Part shown: piece by piece, positions 46,286 through 56,181 of the stretch
How positions within the stretch are numbered: position 1 is the stretch's first letter
Layout: the number at the start of each line of letters is the position of its first letter
NCBI GenBank assembly: GCA_947452455.1
Contig: CANGBX010000008.1
Location: 62,001-126,000 of the forward strand
Reading direction: 5' to 3'
Source of the DNA: Beijerinckiaceae bacterium
GTDB lineage: Bacteria > Pseudomonadota > Alphaproteobacteria > Rhizobiales > Beijerinckiaceae
Length of the DNA: 64,000 bases
Position numbers and translations under genes: made by a program
The notes under the pieces: model-generated
The model's database searches: none
Seen by the model: only the letters and a program-made list of their open reading frames with translations
Told to the model about the DNA's origin: nothing

Positions 46286-46995
46286 GCTTGAGCCTTTTGC
46301 CAGACGCCTTCACGCTCAAGAAAAACTTGCGCGGCCGATTGTTCTGCGATGCGTTTGGACGAGCCTGTGGCTTCGGCCGGTTCAAATTCTTCCACATCCA
46401 CGGCAATCACAAAGACAGGCGCGTGCGGTGGGCCAGAACGCGAGACTTCACGATAGACGGGTGTTGGTTTGGCGCGTGCCTGCGCCCATTCCTGCAAAGC
46501 CGTTTTGGGATCACGCAAAGGGCGGCGGGGCGCATGCATGCGCGCCGTCCAGGCTTTTGTGACAATGCCACGGGCTTGTTCAAAACCTGCATCCAGAAAG
46601 ACAGCGCCGATCAGTGCTTCGCAAACATCGCCCAGAATCGCGACTTTTTTGCGCCCGCCCGTTTGTGCTTCGCCATCGCCGAGCTTCAAATGCGGACCAA
46701 CGCCCCATTCGACCGCGACTTCAGCACAGCTCTCTTTGCGCACAAGATCTGCGAGACGACGCGACAGCTCGCCTTCAGCGGCCTCCGGAAACGCTGCGCA
46801 GAGCATGTCCGACACAGCCAGACCCAAAACACGGTCGCCTAAAAATTCGAGCCGCTGATAGGTTTCGCTGCGCGCCGCATCTGAGGCCACAGCACTCACA
46901 TGGGTCAGCGCGCGGCTCAAGAGATCACGATTTTGAAAGACATGACCCATTGCATTTTCAAGATCAGCAATGGGTGGTTTGACGAGACGGGCCAT
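46282..46995 (-). CDS. rnc: Ribonuclease III
   Basis: This 237-residue enzyme cleaves double-stranded RNA, including rRNA precursors. The signature ETYQRLEFLGDRVLGL holds the metal-binding residues, and DVCEALIGAVFLD is the second acidic cluster; a dsRNA-binding domain closes the protein. ATG at 46995 is chosen because it lies just after the lepB stop; a longer frame would overlap lepB by 64 bases. Confidence 0.95.
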   Translation of the reverse strand: MARLVKPPIADLENAMGHVFQNRDLLSRALTHVSAVASDAARSETYQRLEFLGDRVLGLAVSDMLCAAFPEAAEGELSRRLADLVRKESCAEVAVEWGVGPHLKLGDGEAQTGGRKKVAILGDVCEALIGAVFLDAGFEQARGIVTKAWTARMHAPRRPLRDPKTALQEWAQARAKPTPVYREVSRSGPPHAPVFVIAVDVEEFEPAEATGSSKRIAEQSAAQVFLEREGVWQKAQA

Positions 46996-47000
46996 CAGCT

Positions 47001-47798
47001 CTAGCGCACCGGCTGGAAGAGACGGCTCCAGCGCACGCTCCATGGCCATTTCCAGAATTGCCAAGCCGCGTCGCCTTCTTCCACGGAGAAGAAAATCACT
47101 TCCGCACGGCCGACAAAATTTTCAAGCGGCACAGGACCCACGCCACCCTCGTCTTTGCCCACGCGCGAGTCTGTCGAATTGTCGCGATTGTCACCCATCA
47201 TGAAGTAATGACCGGCTGGCACAACATGCTCTTTTGTATTGTCGTAATAGCCGGTATCGCCATCGCGCTCGATGATGAGATGCGAGACACCACCGGGCAA
47301 TGTTTCCTTATAGGTCGGCACTTCGACTTCGCGACCAAAAGCATCGCGCGTGCGAATTTTCTGCACGGGCTCGCGCGGCACGACCTGCCCGTTGATGAGC
47401 AAGCGGCCTTGCACCATCTGCACCTTGTCGCCCGGCATGCCGATCACGCGCTTGATGTAATCGGTCGAGCCATCGCTGGGGAGTTTGAACACGGCAATAT
47501 CACCGCGCTTGGGTTCGGACCCAAAAATGCGACCGGAGAAAACATCCGGGCTGAGGGGCAGCGAATGTTTGGAATAGCCGTAGCTATATTTGGAGACGAA
47601 CAGGTAATCGCCGATGAGCAGCGTGGGGATCAGCGAGCCTGAGGGAATGTTGAAAGGCTGGAAGAACAGCGTGCGCACAACGACGGCAATGAGGAGCGCC
47701 TGCACGATGACCTTGATGGTCTCGACGACGCCGCCCTCTTCCGTCTTGGCTTGACTGTCTTTCAACTGCGCCGGACCGCTCATGGATGTTCCCGTCAT
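47001..47798 (-). CDS. lepB: Signal peptidase I
   Basis: This 265-residue inner-membrane protease removes Sec and Tat signal peptides. One N-terminal membrane helix (VIVQALLIAVVVRTLFF) is followed by the catalytic serine in IPSGSLIPTLLIGDY and the lysine in KRVIGMPGDKV; box E is GDNRDNSTDSR. After the serine most homologues have methionine, here leucine. ATG at 47783 is a possible later start. It lies between pdxJ and rnc, the usual place, but acpS is not present between pdxJ and lepB. Confidence 0.93.
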   Translation of the reverse strand: MTGTSMSGPAQLKDSQAKTEEGGVVETIKVIVQALLIAVVVRTLFFQPFNIPSGSLIPTLLIGDYLFVSKYSYGYSKHSLPLSPDVFSGRIFGSEPKRGDIAVFKLPSDGSTDYIKRVIGMPGDKVQMVQGRLLINGQVVPREPVQKIRTRDAFGREVEVPTYKETLPGGVSHLIIERDGDTGYYDNTKEHVVPAGHYFMMGDNRDNSTDSRVGKDEGGVGPVPLENFVGRAEVIFFSVEEGDAAWQFWKWPWSVRWSRLFQPVR

Positions 47799-47940
47799 GG
47801 GCCCGAATCAAGGGGCCAAAGGCGCCCCGCGCCCAAAGAGAAGAGAGCTATAACGACTGCGCCCCCGCGCGCCAAGTCTTCCCCAAAAAGGGGCTGAAAC
47901 AGGGCCGTTGCGCCCCATTGCCGCCCACAATCCTGAGGGC

Positions 47941-48720
47941 TCAGAGCTCCGGGGTCGTCCACCAGGGCGCTTTGGGTCGGCCTGCATCCATGGCCTTGCG
48001 CATCATGCGGATCGCCTTGGGCAGCCCCACAAACAGCGCCTCGCCCATCAGGAAATGACCAATGTTCAATTCTACGATTTGCGGCAGCCCCGCAATGCGC
48101 TTGGCAGTTGCATAATCAAGCCCGTGGCCCGCGTGACACTCAAGCCCTAGCTCGGCAGCCTTGGCCGCGGCCACACGAATGCGCTCGAACTCATGCTCGG
48201 CTTTGGAAGAGCCTTCGCTCACCGCTTCACACCAAGAGCCCGTATGCAATTCCACCACAGGTGCGCCAATGGAAGCGGCCGCCTCCAACGCATCGACTGA
48301 CGGCTCGATGAAGAGCGAAACGCGGATACCCTCGGCTTTCAAACGTGCCGTCGCATCCTTCACATGATCATGACCACCGATCACATCGAGCCCACCTTCG
48401 GTTGTGCGCTCGCTGCGCTTTTCCGGCACGAGGCAGGCGGCATGGGGCTTTGTCTTGATGGCAATGCCGATCATTTCTTCGGTCGTCGCCATTTCAAAAT
48501 TCAGCGGCTTGGAAATGCTCGCCATGAGACGCACAATATCTTCATCGCGAATGTGACGACGATCTTCGCGCAAATGCGCGGTAATGCCATCGGCCCCTGC
48601 TTCAATGGCCAGCAAAGCGCCGCGCACCGGATCTGGCAAAGCACCACCGCGCGCATTGCGAACAGTGGCAATGTGATCGACATTCACGCCCAGACGCAAA
48701 CGCGGTGCGCTCATCCCCAA
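47941..48720 (-). CDS. pdxJ: Pyridoxine 5'-phosphate synthase
   Basis: This 259-residue TIM-barrel enzyme makes pyridoxine phosphate from deoxyxylulose phosphate and aminoacetone phosphate. [16 protein letters not shown] at the start, [16 protein letters not shown], and VELHTGSW later carry the phosphate and substrate ligands. It is 8 bases after pyrE. The 142-base stretch between it and lepB shows no ORF. Confidence 0.95.
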   Translation of the reverse strand: MGMSAPRLRLGVNVDHIATVRNARGGALPDPVRGALLAIEAGADGITAHLREDRRHIRDEDIVRLMASISKPLNFEMATTEEMIGIAIKTKPHAACLVPEKRSERTTEGGLDVIGGHDHVKDATARLKAEGIRVSLFIEPSVDALEAAASIGAPVVELHTGSWCEAVSEGSSKAEHEFERIRVAAAKAAELGLECHAGHGLDYATAKRIAGLPQIVELNIGHFLMGEALFVGLPKAIRMMRKAMDAGRPKAPWWTTPEL

Positions 48721-48728
48721 ACTCCGTT

Positions 48729-49322
48729 TCAGACTTTCAAGCCACGGCTGCCCGGCTTGATGGCGGGCATGGCGGCGAGTTCCGGCGGCAAAGCATCTGC
48801 CGCATAGGTCGGAATATCCATCGTCGCGAGCGCGACAAGCGGTGCACCCACATCGGCCTTGCCGCCCGAGCGATCAATGAGGCAGGCAGCACTCACAATC
48901 TTTGCGCCTTCCGTCAGGTGCTCTTGCAAGCTCTCAAGCGTTTCGCGCAGCGACAGGCCCGTGGTGATAATATCTTCGACAATGATCACCTTGGCGCCCG
49001 GATCAATCTGGAACCCGCGACGCAGAGCAAATTTGCCATTCTCGCGCTCGACGAAAATCGCTTTCGCACCCAGATGACGCGCTGTCTCATAGCCCGGCAC
49101 AATGCCCCCGACCGCAGGCGAGACGACAATGTCGATCTTGCCGTAGATGGATTCAATTTTCTGGGCCAAAGCGCGACAGAGTTTTTCCGTGCGCTTCGGG
49201 TCCTGAAAGACGAACATTTTTTGCAAGAAGACTGGGCTACGCAGGCCCGATGTCAAAATGAAATGGCCCTGCAGCAGCGCACCCGCCGCGCGGAATTCGT
49301 CCAAAACCTCATTCTCGGTCAT
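48729..49322 (-). CDS. pyrE: Orotate phosphoribosyltransferase
   Basis: This 197-residue enzyme transfers phosphoribosyl from PRPP to orotate in pyrimidine synthesis. The PRPP motif is [13 protein letters not shown] near the middle and [17 protein letters not shown] lies at the N-terminus. It is upstream of pdxJ. An ABC exporter gene, 68 bases away, precedes it. Confidence 0.93.
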   Translation of the reverse strand: MTENEVLDEFRAAGALLQGHFILTSGLRSPVFLQKMFVFQDPKRTEKLCRALAQKIESIYGKIDIVVSPAVGGIVPGYETARHLGAKAIFVERENGKFALRRGFQIDPGAKVIIVEDIITTGLSLRETLESLQEHLTEGAKIVSAACLIDRSGGKADVGAPLVALATMDIPTYAADALPPELAAMPAIKPGSRGLKV

Positions 49323-49390
49323 TTTGGCCCCTCAGTGTGTTGAGGGAGGTTTAGGGCGGCGCGGGCCTGTAGACAAGGGAAGCCCTGCCC

Positions 49391-51196
49391 TTACTCCGCA
49401 GCTTCTGCCAGAAAGCCACCGGATTGTGTCTCGACGAGGCGGCGATAGGCCCCGTTTTCGCGCGCCATCAGGCTGCGGTGGGTGCCGTCTTCGACAATCC
49501 GGCCATGGTCGAAGACCAGAATGCGATCGAGCCGCTGAACGGTCGAGAGCCGATGCGCAATGACAATGGTTGTGCGCCCCTCCGACAAGCGATCCATGGC
49601 TTCGCGGATATAGGTCTCCGACAGGCTGTCGAGCGAAGAGGTTGCTTCATCGAGAATGAGAATGGGCGTGGCCGCCAGAATAGCGCGCGCAATCGCGACG
49701 CGTTGGCGCTCACCGCCTGATAATTTGACGCCGCGCTCGCCCACCAAGGTCTCATAGCCTTTGGGGAGACCCTGCACGAATTCATCGACATGGGCGAGAC
49801 GCGCAGCTTCGACAATCTCGTCATGGCTCGCCTCGGGGCGACCATAGGCAATATTTTCGGCAATGGAGCGATGAAAGAGCACCGGCTCTTGCGGCACGAG
49901 ACCGACTGCATTGCGCAGCGAGGCTTGCGTCACTTTCGCAATGTCTTGCCCATCGATGAGAATGGCGCCGCTGTTCAAATCATAAAGACGCTGGATGAGT
50001 TTGACGAAAGTCGATTTGCCAGCACCCGATGCGCCGACCAAGCCGATTTTCTGACCTGCCGGAATCTGCAAAGAGAATTGCTCATAGAGCGGCTCGCGCG
50101 CGCTTTTATATTTAAACGTGACATGATCAAATTCAATCGCGCCCTGTGTCACCTGCAAAGGCTTGGCATCTGCTCGATCAGCCACTTGCACCTGCGCATT
50201 GCGAAATTCCAGCACATCATCCATGTCATTCACCGTGCGCTGCACGGAGCGCACATGCTGGGCAATGTCTCGCAAATAGCCGGTGATCAGAAATTGCGTG
50301 GCGATGAGGCTTGCAATATCGCCCGGTGTGGCGCGGCCTTGTGTCCATAGCCAAAGGCCTGTGCCAAGCATCCCCAATTGCAACACCAAGAGCAGCACGG
50401 CTTGCACAAGACCCGAGACTGCACTGCGATCCCATGAGCGAATGGCGCGCCATTGCCAACCATGTGCGACATCGGCAAAATGACGGTCTTCGCGCTCTTC
50501 GGCCGCAAAACTTTTCACTGCCGCATTGCCCGTGACGGAATCGGCGAGCATGCCCGCCATTTTCGAATCCCATTCACGCGCCGCAACATTGGCGGGGCGA
50601 ATCCAGACGACAGAGAGCGTCACCACCACAGCGATAAAGGTGAAGACACAAAGGCCGGTGATGAGGCCAAGCAGAGGCCAGCGCCAAGCAAACATGGCCG
50701 TCACGCCTGTGACGACAATGAAAGCAGGCACGAGGCCGAAGGCGAGCGTGTCGGTGAATGTATCAAAGGCCGTCATGCCGCGCGTGATTTTGCGCACAGT
50801 GGCGCCCGCAAAAGAATTGGCATGCCAGTCGGACGAGAAACGCTGCACTTTGGCAAAAGCATCGCGGCCGATGGTGGTGATGGCACGCGCCGACAGACGA
50901 TTGGCGATAAAGGTCACGCTTTGGCGCATGATGTGAAAGACCGCACCCAGCGCGACAAAGATCAGAAGAGCGTGAATGGCGGGGGTCGGATCATCCGCCT
51001 TGCCGGAGGCCACAGCATCCACAAGCCAGCCGGCAGCTACCGGCACACTGACATCGATCAAGGTGGAGACGACGCGCAGCGCCAGAAGCGAGAAGAAAAG
51101 CTTGGGGGCCACCATCCAGTAATGAGCCACGAAGCGCATCACGCGCCCGATTTTGGCCCCCGTCCCCGCACGGGTCTTATCTACTTTGCTGCTCAT
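49391..51196 (-). CDS. ABC transporter, fused permease and ATPase (heterodimer-free, MsbA/AtmA-like)
   Basis: This 601-residue half-transporter has six N-terminal membrane helices in about residues 20-320, then an ATPase domain with GLVGASGAGKSTFVKL, LSGGERQRVAIARAIL and ILILDEATSSLDS. It would export a hydrophobic compound, peptide or metal-thiol as a homodimer. ATG at 51196 is chosen; upstream in-frame sequence is not protein-like. It does not belong to the usual pyrE-to-rsh neighbourhood, so it may be a lineage-specific addition. It is divergent from tcuA. Confidence 0.87.
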   Translation of the reverse strand: MSSKVDKTRAGTGAKIGRVMRFVAHYWMVAPKLFFSLLALRVVSTLIDVSVPVAAGWLVDAVASGKADDPTPAIHALLIFVALGAVFHIMRQSVTFIANRLSARAITTIGRDAFAKVQRFSSDWHANSFAGATVRKITRGMTAFDTFTDTLAFGLVPAFIVVTGVTAMFAWRWPLLGLITGLCVFTFIAVVVTLSVVWIRPANVAAREWDSKMAGMLADSVTGNAAVKSFAAEEREDRHFADVAHGWQWRAIRSWDRSAVSGLVQAVLLLVLQLGMLGTGLWLWTQGRATPGDIASLIATQFLITGYLRDIAQHVRSVQRTVNDMDDVLEFRNAQVQVADRADAKPLQVTQGAIEFDHVTFKYKSAREPLYEQFSLQIPAGQKIGLVGASGAGKSTFVKLIQRLYDLNSGAILIDGQDIAKVTQASLRNAVGLVPQEPVLFHRSIAENIAYGRPEASHDEIVEAARLAHVDEFVQGLPKGYETLVGERGVKLSGGERQRVAIARAILAATPILILDEATSSLDSLSETYIREAMDRLSEGRTTIVIAHRLSTVQRLDRILVFDHGRIVEDGTHRSLMARENGAYRRLVETQSGGFLAEAAE

Positions 51197-51323
51197 AGGG
51201 GCTTTATGGCGCGGGTGGGGGCTGGGGGCAAGCTGCAAGGCCCAGACGAGCGGATTGCGCCCCCATCTTTCCAAAGATATAGGAAACCAGCGCTACCTAT
51301 GGAAGCAGGAAATCCACAAAGCC

Positions 51324-52721
51324 ATGGTCGATTTTTCCAAACGCTATGATGTGCTGGTGATTGGCGGCGGCAATGCCGCGCTGTGTGCTGCTATCAGCGC
51401 CGCGCGTGAAGGAGCCTCCGTGCTGGTGCTCGAAGCCGCGCCCAAATTCTACCGCGGCGGTAATACGCGCCACACGCGCAACATGCGCTGCGCCCATGAT
51501 GCGGCGACCGACACATTGTCGGGCCCCTATTCGGAAGAAGAGTTTTTCGACGATCTGCTGCGCGTCACCGGTGGCAACACCAATGAAGACCTCGCGCGCA
51601 TGATGATCCATGAGTCGAAAGACATGCTCGACTGGATTGTGCAGCAAGGCGTGCGCTTCCAGCCATCACTGGGTGGCACGCTGTCACTTGGTCGCACCAA
51701 TTCCTTCTTTCTGGGCGGTGGACGCGCCATGTTGAACGCGCTCTATCTCACCGCGGAAGATCTGGGCGTTGCCATTGCCTATGAAGCGGAAGTCATCGGC
51801 CTTGATGTTGAAAACGGCATGTTCCTTGGCGCGAAAGTGAAGCGCCCTGAGGGCGAGACTTATGTGCGTGCAGGCGCTCTTGTTACAGCCTCTGGCGGTT
51901 TTGAAGCCAACAAAGAATGGCTCGAAGAAAGCTGGGGGCCGGCCGCCAAAAACTTTCTCATTCGCGGCACGCGATTCAATCGCGGCACGGTTTTGAAAAT
52001 GCTCGGCGCAGCCGGTGTCGACCAGATTGGTGATCCGACGCAGTGCCATGCGGTTGCCATTGATGCGCGCGCGCCAGAATATGATGGCGGCATTATCACG
52101 CGCCTCGATTGCGTTGTCTTTGGCGTGGTTGTGAACAAGCATTGCGAGCGCTTCTATGATGAGGGCGAGGATGTCTGGCCCAAGCGCTATGCCATTTGGG
52201 GGCGCTTGGTTGCAGGCCAGCCGGACCAGATTGCCTACATCATCTTCGATGCGTCATCACTCGAACTCTTCATGCCCTCCTGCTTCCCGCCGATCAAAGC
52301 CGACAGCATCCGCGAACTCGCAGGCAAGCTGGAACTCGATGCGGATGCGCTGGAAAAAACGCTGGGTGAATTTAACGCAGCCGTGAAACCCGGAACATTC
52401 GACCACACCCAGCTTGATGATTGCCGCACGCAGGGGCTCGCGATTGAAAAGACCCATTGGGCGCGCAAAATCGAAAAGGCGCCCTTCTATGCCTATCCGG
52501 TGCGGCCGGGCATTACTTTCACTTATCTCGGCGTGCGCGTGAACCATCAATCGCGCATGATGATGGCGGATGGCAAACCCTCCGCCAATATGTTTGCAGC
52601 TGGTGAAATCATGGCCGGCAATGTTTTGGGCAAAGGCTATGCTGCGGGAATCGGCATGACCATCGGCAGCGTTTTCGGACGCATCGCAGGACGGGAGGCG
52701 GCCACCAATGCACGCAACTAA
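51324..52721 (+). CDS. tcuA: FAD-dependent tricarballylate dehydrogenase TcuA
   Basis: This 465-residue flavoprotein resembles TcuA, which oxidises tricarballylate to cis-aconitate. It has the dinucleotide fold YDVLVIGGGNAALCAA and the FAD-binding YRGGNTRHTRNMRCAHD, then the fumarate-reductase-type core with VRVNHQSRMMM and GEIMAGNVLGKGYAAGIG near the C-terminus. It overlaps tcuB by 14 bases. The transporter tcuC and regulator tcuR are not visible, so it may act on another tricarboxylate. Confidence 0.87.
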   Translation: MVDFSKRYDVLVIGGGNAALCAAISAAREGASVLVLEAAPKFYRGGNTRHTRNMRCAHDAATDTLSGPYSEEEFFDDLLRVTGGNTNEDLARMMIHESKDMLDWIVQQGVRFQPSLGGTLSLGRTNSFFLGGGRAMLNALYLTAEDLGVAIAYEAEVIGLDVENGMFLGAKVKRPEGETYVRAGALVTASGGFEANKEWLEESWGPAAKNFLIRGTRFNRGTVLKMLGAAGVDQIGDPTQCHAVAIDARAPEYDGGIITRLDCVVFGVVVNKHCERFYDEGEDVWPKRYAIWGRLVAGQPDQIAYIIFDASSLELFMPSCFPPIKADSIRELAGKLELDADALEKTLGEFNAAVKPGTFDHTQLDDCRTQGLAIEKTHWARKIEKAPFYAYPVRPGITFTYLGVRVNHQSRMMMADGKPSANMFAAGEIMAGNVLGKGYAAGIGMTIGSVFGRIAGREAATNARN

Positions 52722-53823
52722 TACACTGGCTGAAGCCGATCGATTGATGACGCTGTGCAATAGCTGCCGCTATTGCGAGGGGCTCTGCGCGGTGTTTCCG
52801 GCTATGGAAATGCGCCGCGAGTTTCTGGATGGTGATCTGAACTATCTTGCCAATCTCTGCCATTCATGCGGCGCTTGCTATCATGATTGCCAATTTTCGC
52901 CCCCGCATGAATTCAACATGAATGTGCCGAAAGTCATGGCGCAGGTGCGGGCGGAATCTTATGCCGCTTACGCATGGCCGAGCGCTTTCGCGCCCATGTT
53001 TGAAAAGAACGGATTGAAGATTTCACTTATTGCCGCTCTGAGCGTTGCGGTCTTCATTGCGGGCTTTGTGGCCTGGCATGATCCGGCTGCCCTGTTTGGC
53101 CAGCATGCGGGCAATTTTTATCGCCTCATGCCGCATAATACGATGGTGGTGATTTTCGGCGCAGCTTTCCTCTATGCCATCATCGCCATGATCATGGGCA
53201 TTCGCAATTTCTGGAAGAATATCGGCGAGCCTGCGTCAACTCTGACGCAAGGCGGCTCGCTCTGGCAGGCGATGAAAGATGCCTCCACTTTGCGCTATCT
53301 TGATGGCGGCGGTGTGGGCTGTATGAATGACAGCGAGCGCCCGACCGACAATCGCCGCCGCTACCATCATTTTACCTTCTACGGTTTCATGCTGTGCTTC
53401 GCCTCGACCAGCATTGCGACGCTCTATCATTATGTGCTGGGCAAACAGGCGCCTTATGCTTGGTATGATCTGCCTGTCTTGCTGGGCACGATCGGCGGTA
53501 TTGGTCTGATCATCGGCCCGATTGGTCTTTTGATGGCCAAGCGCGAGCGTGACCCGATGCTGGTCGATGAAAGCCGCAAAGGCATGGATGTCGCCTTTCT
53601 GGTGATGCTGCTGGCGACCAGCGCAACGGGCTTGGCTTTGCTGGTGTTGCGCGACACATCGGCCATGGGGCTGCTTCTCAGCGCGCATCTGGGCGTTGTC
53701 TTCGCGCTCTTTGTCTCCATGCCCTATGGCAAATTCGTCCACGGCATTTACCGCTTCCTCGCACTGGTGCGCTATGCGAAGGAAAAGCGGATGATTGAAT
53801 CCGGCGAAGCGGGAACGGCCTAG
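52708..53823 (+). CDS. tcuB: Tricarballylate utilization protein B (4Fe-4S membrane protein)
   Basis: This 371-residue protein takes electrons from TcuA to the quinone pool. Near the N-terminus it has CNSCRYCEGLCAVFP and LCHSCGACYHDCQFSPP, two cysteine sets for 4Fe-4S clusters; six hydrophobic segments follow, with histidines for haem or quinone. It overlaps the tcuA end by 14 bases and its stop overlaps the stop of the convergent rsh gene by 4 bases. Confidence 0.87.
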   Translation: MHATNTLAEADRLMTLCNSCRYCEGLCAVFPAMEMRREFLDGDLNYLANLCHSCGACYHDCQFSPPHEFNMNVPKVMAQVRAESYAAYAWPSAFAPMFEKNGLKISLIAALSVAVFIAGFVAWHDPAALFGQHAGNFYRLMPHNTMVVIFGAAFLYAIIAMIMGIRNFWKNIGEPASTLTQGGSLWQAMKDASTLRYLDGGGVGCMNDSERPTDNRRRYHHFTFYGFMLCFASTSIATLYHYVLGKQAPYAWYDLPVLLGTIGGIGLIIGPIGLLMAKRERDPMLVDESRKGMDVAFLVMLLATSATGLALLVLRDTSAMGLLLSAHLGVVFALFVSMPYGKFVHGIYRFLALVRYAKEKRMIESGEAGTA

Positions 53824-56036
53824 CCGTTCGCGCGCTCGACTTTCGAGACGACGGTCTTGGCTTTCAGCTGCGTCATAATCGTATTGAGATGCGACAGGTC
53901 GAGAACCTGCACGTCAATCACAATGTCGCGGAAATCTTGCGAGCGCGATACGAATTCGATGTGATCAATATTGGCGCCTGCATCGCCAATCACGGTTGAG
54001 ATGACGCCAAGAGCGCCGGGCTCATTCAAAGCATTGACGATGAGGCGCGCGGGGAAAAAGTCTTTGCGCTCATCATCAATATCCCAACGCACATCAAGCC
54101 AGCGCTCTGGCTGATCATCGAAATCCATCAATGCAGGCGATTGAATGGGATAGATCGTAATCCCCTCGCCCGGCGTCAGAATGCCCACAATGCGGTCGCC
54201 CGGCACAGCGCCGCCGTTGGGCGCAAATCGCACAGGCAAATCGCCACCCAGTCCGCGAATAGGAATAGCCTGCGCATCGTCTTCGCCATCTGCGCCCGGT
54301 ACTTTAAAGACAAGGCTTTCAGCCTTTTTCAAACCGAACCAGCCACGTTCGGTTTTGGGCGCCGCAATGCCGGCTTTGCGCTCTTCCTTAAAGTCGGGAT
54401 AGACCGCTTTCACCACATCGCCCGAAAACATTTCACCGCGCCCGACCGCTGCCAACACATCATCAATGTTTTGGCGTGCCAAACGCGGCAAAGCGACTTT
54501 CAGCTTTTCATCCGAATAGGCTTTTTTGGCGCGCTCAAAAGCACGCGTGACAATCTGTCGTCCAAGGCCTGCATATTGCGCACGCACAGCATCGCGCGAG
54601 GCGCGCCGAATAGCTGCGCGCGCCTTGCCTGTTACGACGAGACTTTCCCATGCCGCTGGCGGCACCTGATTTTCCGCAATGGCGATTTCAACTTCATCGC
54701 CATTTTGCAATTCCGACAAAAGCGGCGCGATGCGACCATTGATCTTGGCGCCCACCGCATTATTGCCGACATCCGTATGCACGGAATAAGCAAAGTCGAT
54801 CGGCGTAGCACCCCGCGGCAGAGCAATCAGGCGGCCTTTGGGTGTGAAGCAAAAGACCTGATCATGGAAGAGTTCGAGCTTGGTGTGCTCCAGAAATTCT
54901 TCCGGTGAATCGCCCTCAGCCAGCATTTCAATCGTGCGTCGCAGCCAGCGATAAGCGCGGCTTTCGCGCGACAGGGCATCACTGTCATTGGCGCGCCCAT
55001 CTTTATAGAGAGCATGGGCAGCAATGCCATATTCATTGATCTCATGCATCTGATGCGTGCGCACCTGCAATTCAACGCGCTGGCGGCCGGGGCCGACCAC
55101 GGTTGTATGGAGTGAGCGATAATCATTCTGCTTGGGCGTTGACAGATAATCTTTGAAACGGCCGGGCACGAAGGGCCATTTGGTGTGAATGATACCGATG
55201 ACGCGGTAACAATCTTCCATCGAATCTACCAAGACGCGGAAACCGAAAATATCCGACAATTGTTCAAAGGCGATGGATTTGCGCTCCATCTTGCGCCAAA
55301 CGGAATATGGCGCTTTCTCGCGACCCTTTACATCGGCGTGGAAGCCACGTGCGGCCAGCGCCTCGCGCAATTCATCTTCAATCTTGGCAATGAGTGCGCC
55401 GTTTTTCGTGCGCAAATCGGAAAGCCGCGCTTCGATCATCGCACAGGCTTCCGGCATCAGATTTTTAAAGCAGAGATTTTCCAATTCGTCGCGCATGTGC
55501 TGCATGCCCATGCGGCCTGCGAGCGGGGCATAAATATCAAGCGTTTCTTCGGCAATGCGCTTGCGCTTTTCGGGTGGAACAAAATGCAGCGTGCGCATAT
55601 TGTGCAAACGGTCTGCAAGCTTCACCACCAGCACGCGCACATCATCGGCAATCGCGAGCAAAAGCTTGCGGAAATTCTCCGCCTGCTGGGCTTGCTTGGA
55701 AACCAGATCGAGTTTTTTGAGCTTGGTCAGACCATCGACCAGCGCACCAATCTCGTGACCAAAGAGCTGGTCAATTTCTTCGCGCGTCGAGCCCGTGTCT
55801 TCAATCGTGTCATGCAAAACGGCGGCAACAATGGTTGCATCGTCAAGCTTGAGGTCAGTCAGAATGGCGGCGACTTCGAGCGGATGCGAAAAATAGGGGT
55901 CGCCCGATGCACGCTTCTGCGCACCGTGGGCCTTCATGGCATAGACATAGGCGCGGTTCAAAAGCTCTTCATCGGCGTGCGGATTATACCGCCGCACCCG
56001 ATCAACAAGCTCATACTGCCGCATCATCTTATTCAT
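53820..56036 (-). CDS. Bifunctional (p)ppGpp synthetase/hydrolase (RelA/SpoT, Rsh)
   Basis: This 738-residue Rsh enzyme makes and breaks (p)ppGpp in the stringent response. The hydrolase is intact, with HGAQKRASGDPYFSHPLEVA and VLHDTIEDTGST; the synthetase has FGFRVLVDSMEDCYRVIG and KDYLSTPKQNDYRSLHTTV. TGS (ATPIDFAYSVHTDVG) and ACT domains follow. Alphaproteobacteria carry one such bifunctional enzyme. A second ATG at 56027 is possible. It follows rpoZ, which ends in its own terminator. Confidence 0.95.
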   Translation of the reverse strand: MNKMMRQYELVDRVRRYNPHADEELLNRAYVYAMKAHGAQKRASGDPYFSHPLEVAAILTDLKLDDATIVAAVLHDTIEDTGSTREEIDQLFGHEIGALVDGLTKLKKLDLVSKQAQQAENFRKLLLAIADDVRVLVVKLADRLHNMRTLHFVPPEKRKRIAEETLDIYAPLAGRMGMQHMRDELENLCFKNLMPEACAMIEARLSDLRTKNGALIAKIEDELREALAARGFHADVKGREKAPYSVWRKMERKSIAFEQLSDIFGFRVLVDSMEDCYRVIGIIHTKWPFVPGRFKDYLSTPKQNDYRSLHTTVVGPGRQRVELQVRTHQMHEINEYGIAAHALYKDGRANDSDALSRESRAYRWLRRTIEMLAEGDSPEEFLEHTKLELFHDQVFCFTPKGRLIALPRGATPIDFAYSVHTDVGNNAVGAKINGRIAPLLSELQNGDEVEIAIAENQVPPAAWESLVVTGKARAAIRRASRDAVRAQYAGLGRQIVTRAFERAKKAYSDEKLKVALPRLARQNIDDVLAAVGRGEMFSGDVVKAVYPDFKEERKAGIAAPKTERGWFGLKKAESLVFKVPGADGEDDAQAIPIRGLGGDLPVRFAPNGGAVPGDRIVGILTPGEGITIYPIQSPALMDFDDQPERWLDVRWDIDDERKDFFPARLIVNALNEPGALGVISTVIGDAGANIDHIEFVSRSQDFRDIVIDVQVLDLSHLNTIMTQLKAKTVVSKVERANG

Positions 56037-56124
56037 AAGACCAACTTAGACCCACAAAGCTGCATCGCAAATCACGCATTGCTACTATCGGGCAAAGCGG
56101 GCGCCAGTGACAACCCGCAAAAAG

Positions 56125-56156
56125 AAAAAGGCGCCGGAGATAGCCAGCGCCTTTTT
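56125..56156 (-). terminator. Rho-independent terminator after rpoZ
   Basis: A 10-base stem AAAAAGGCGC / GCGCCTTTTT lies 25 bases after the rpoZ stop; on the minus strand the A-run of the left arm reads as a T-run. It separates rpoZ from the downstream rsh gene. Confidence 0.85.
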
Positions 56157-56181
56157 AAAAAAGAGATCGGATGGAGGAAGA

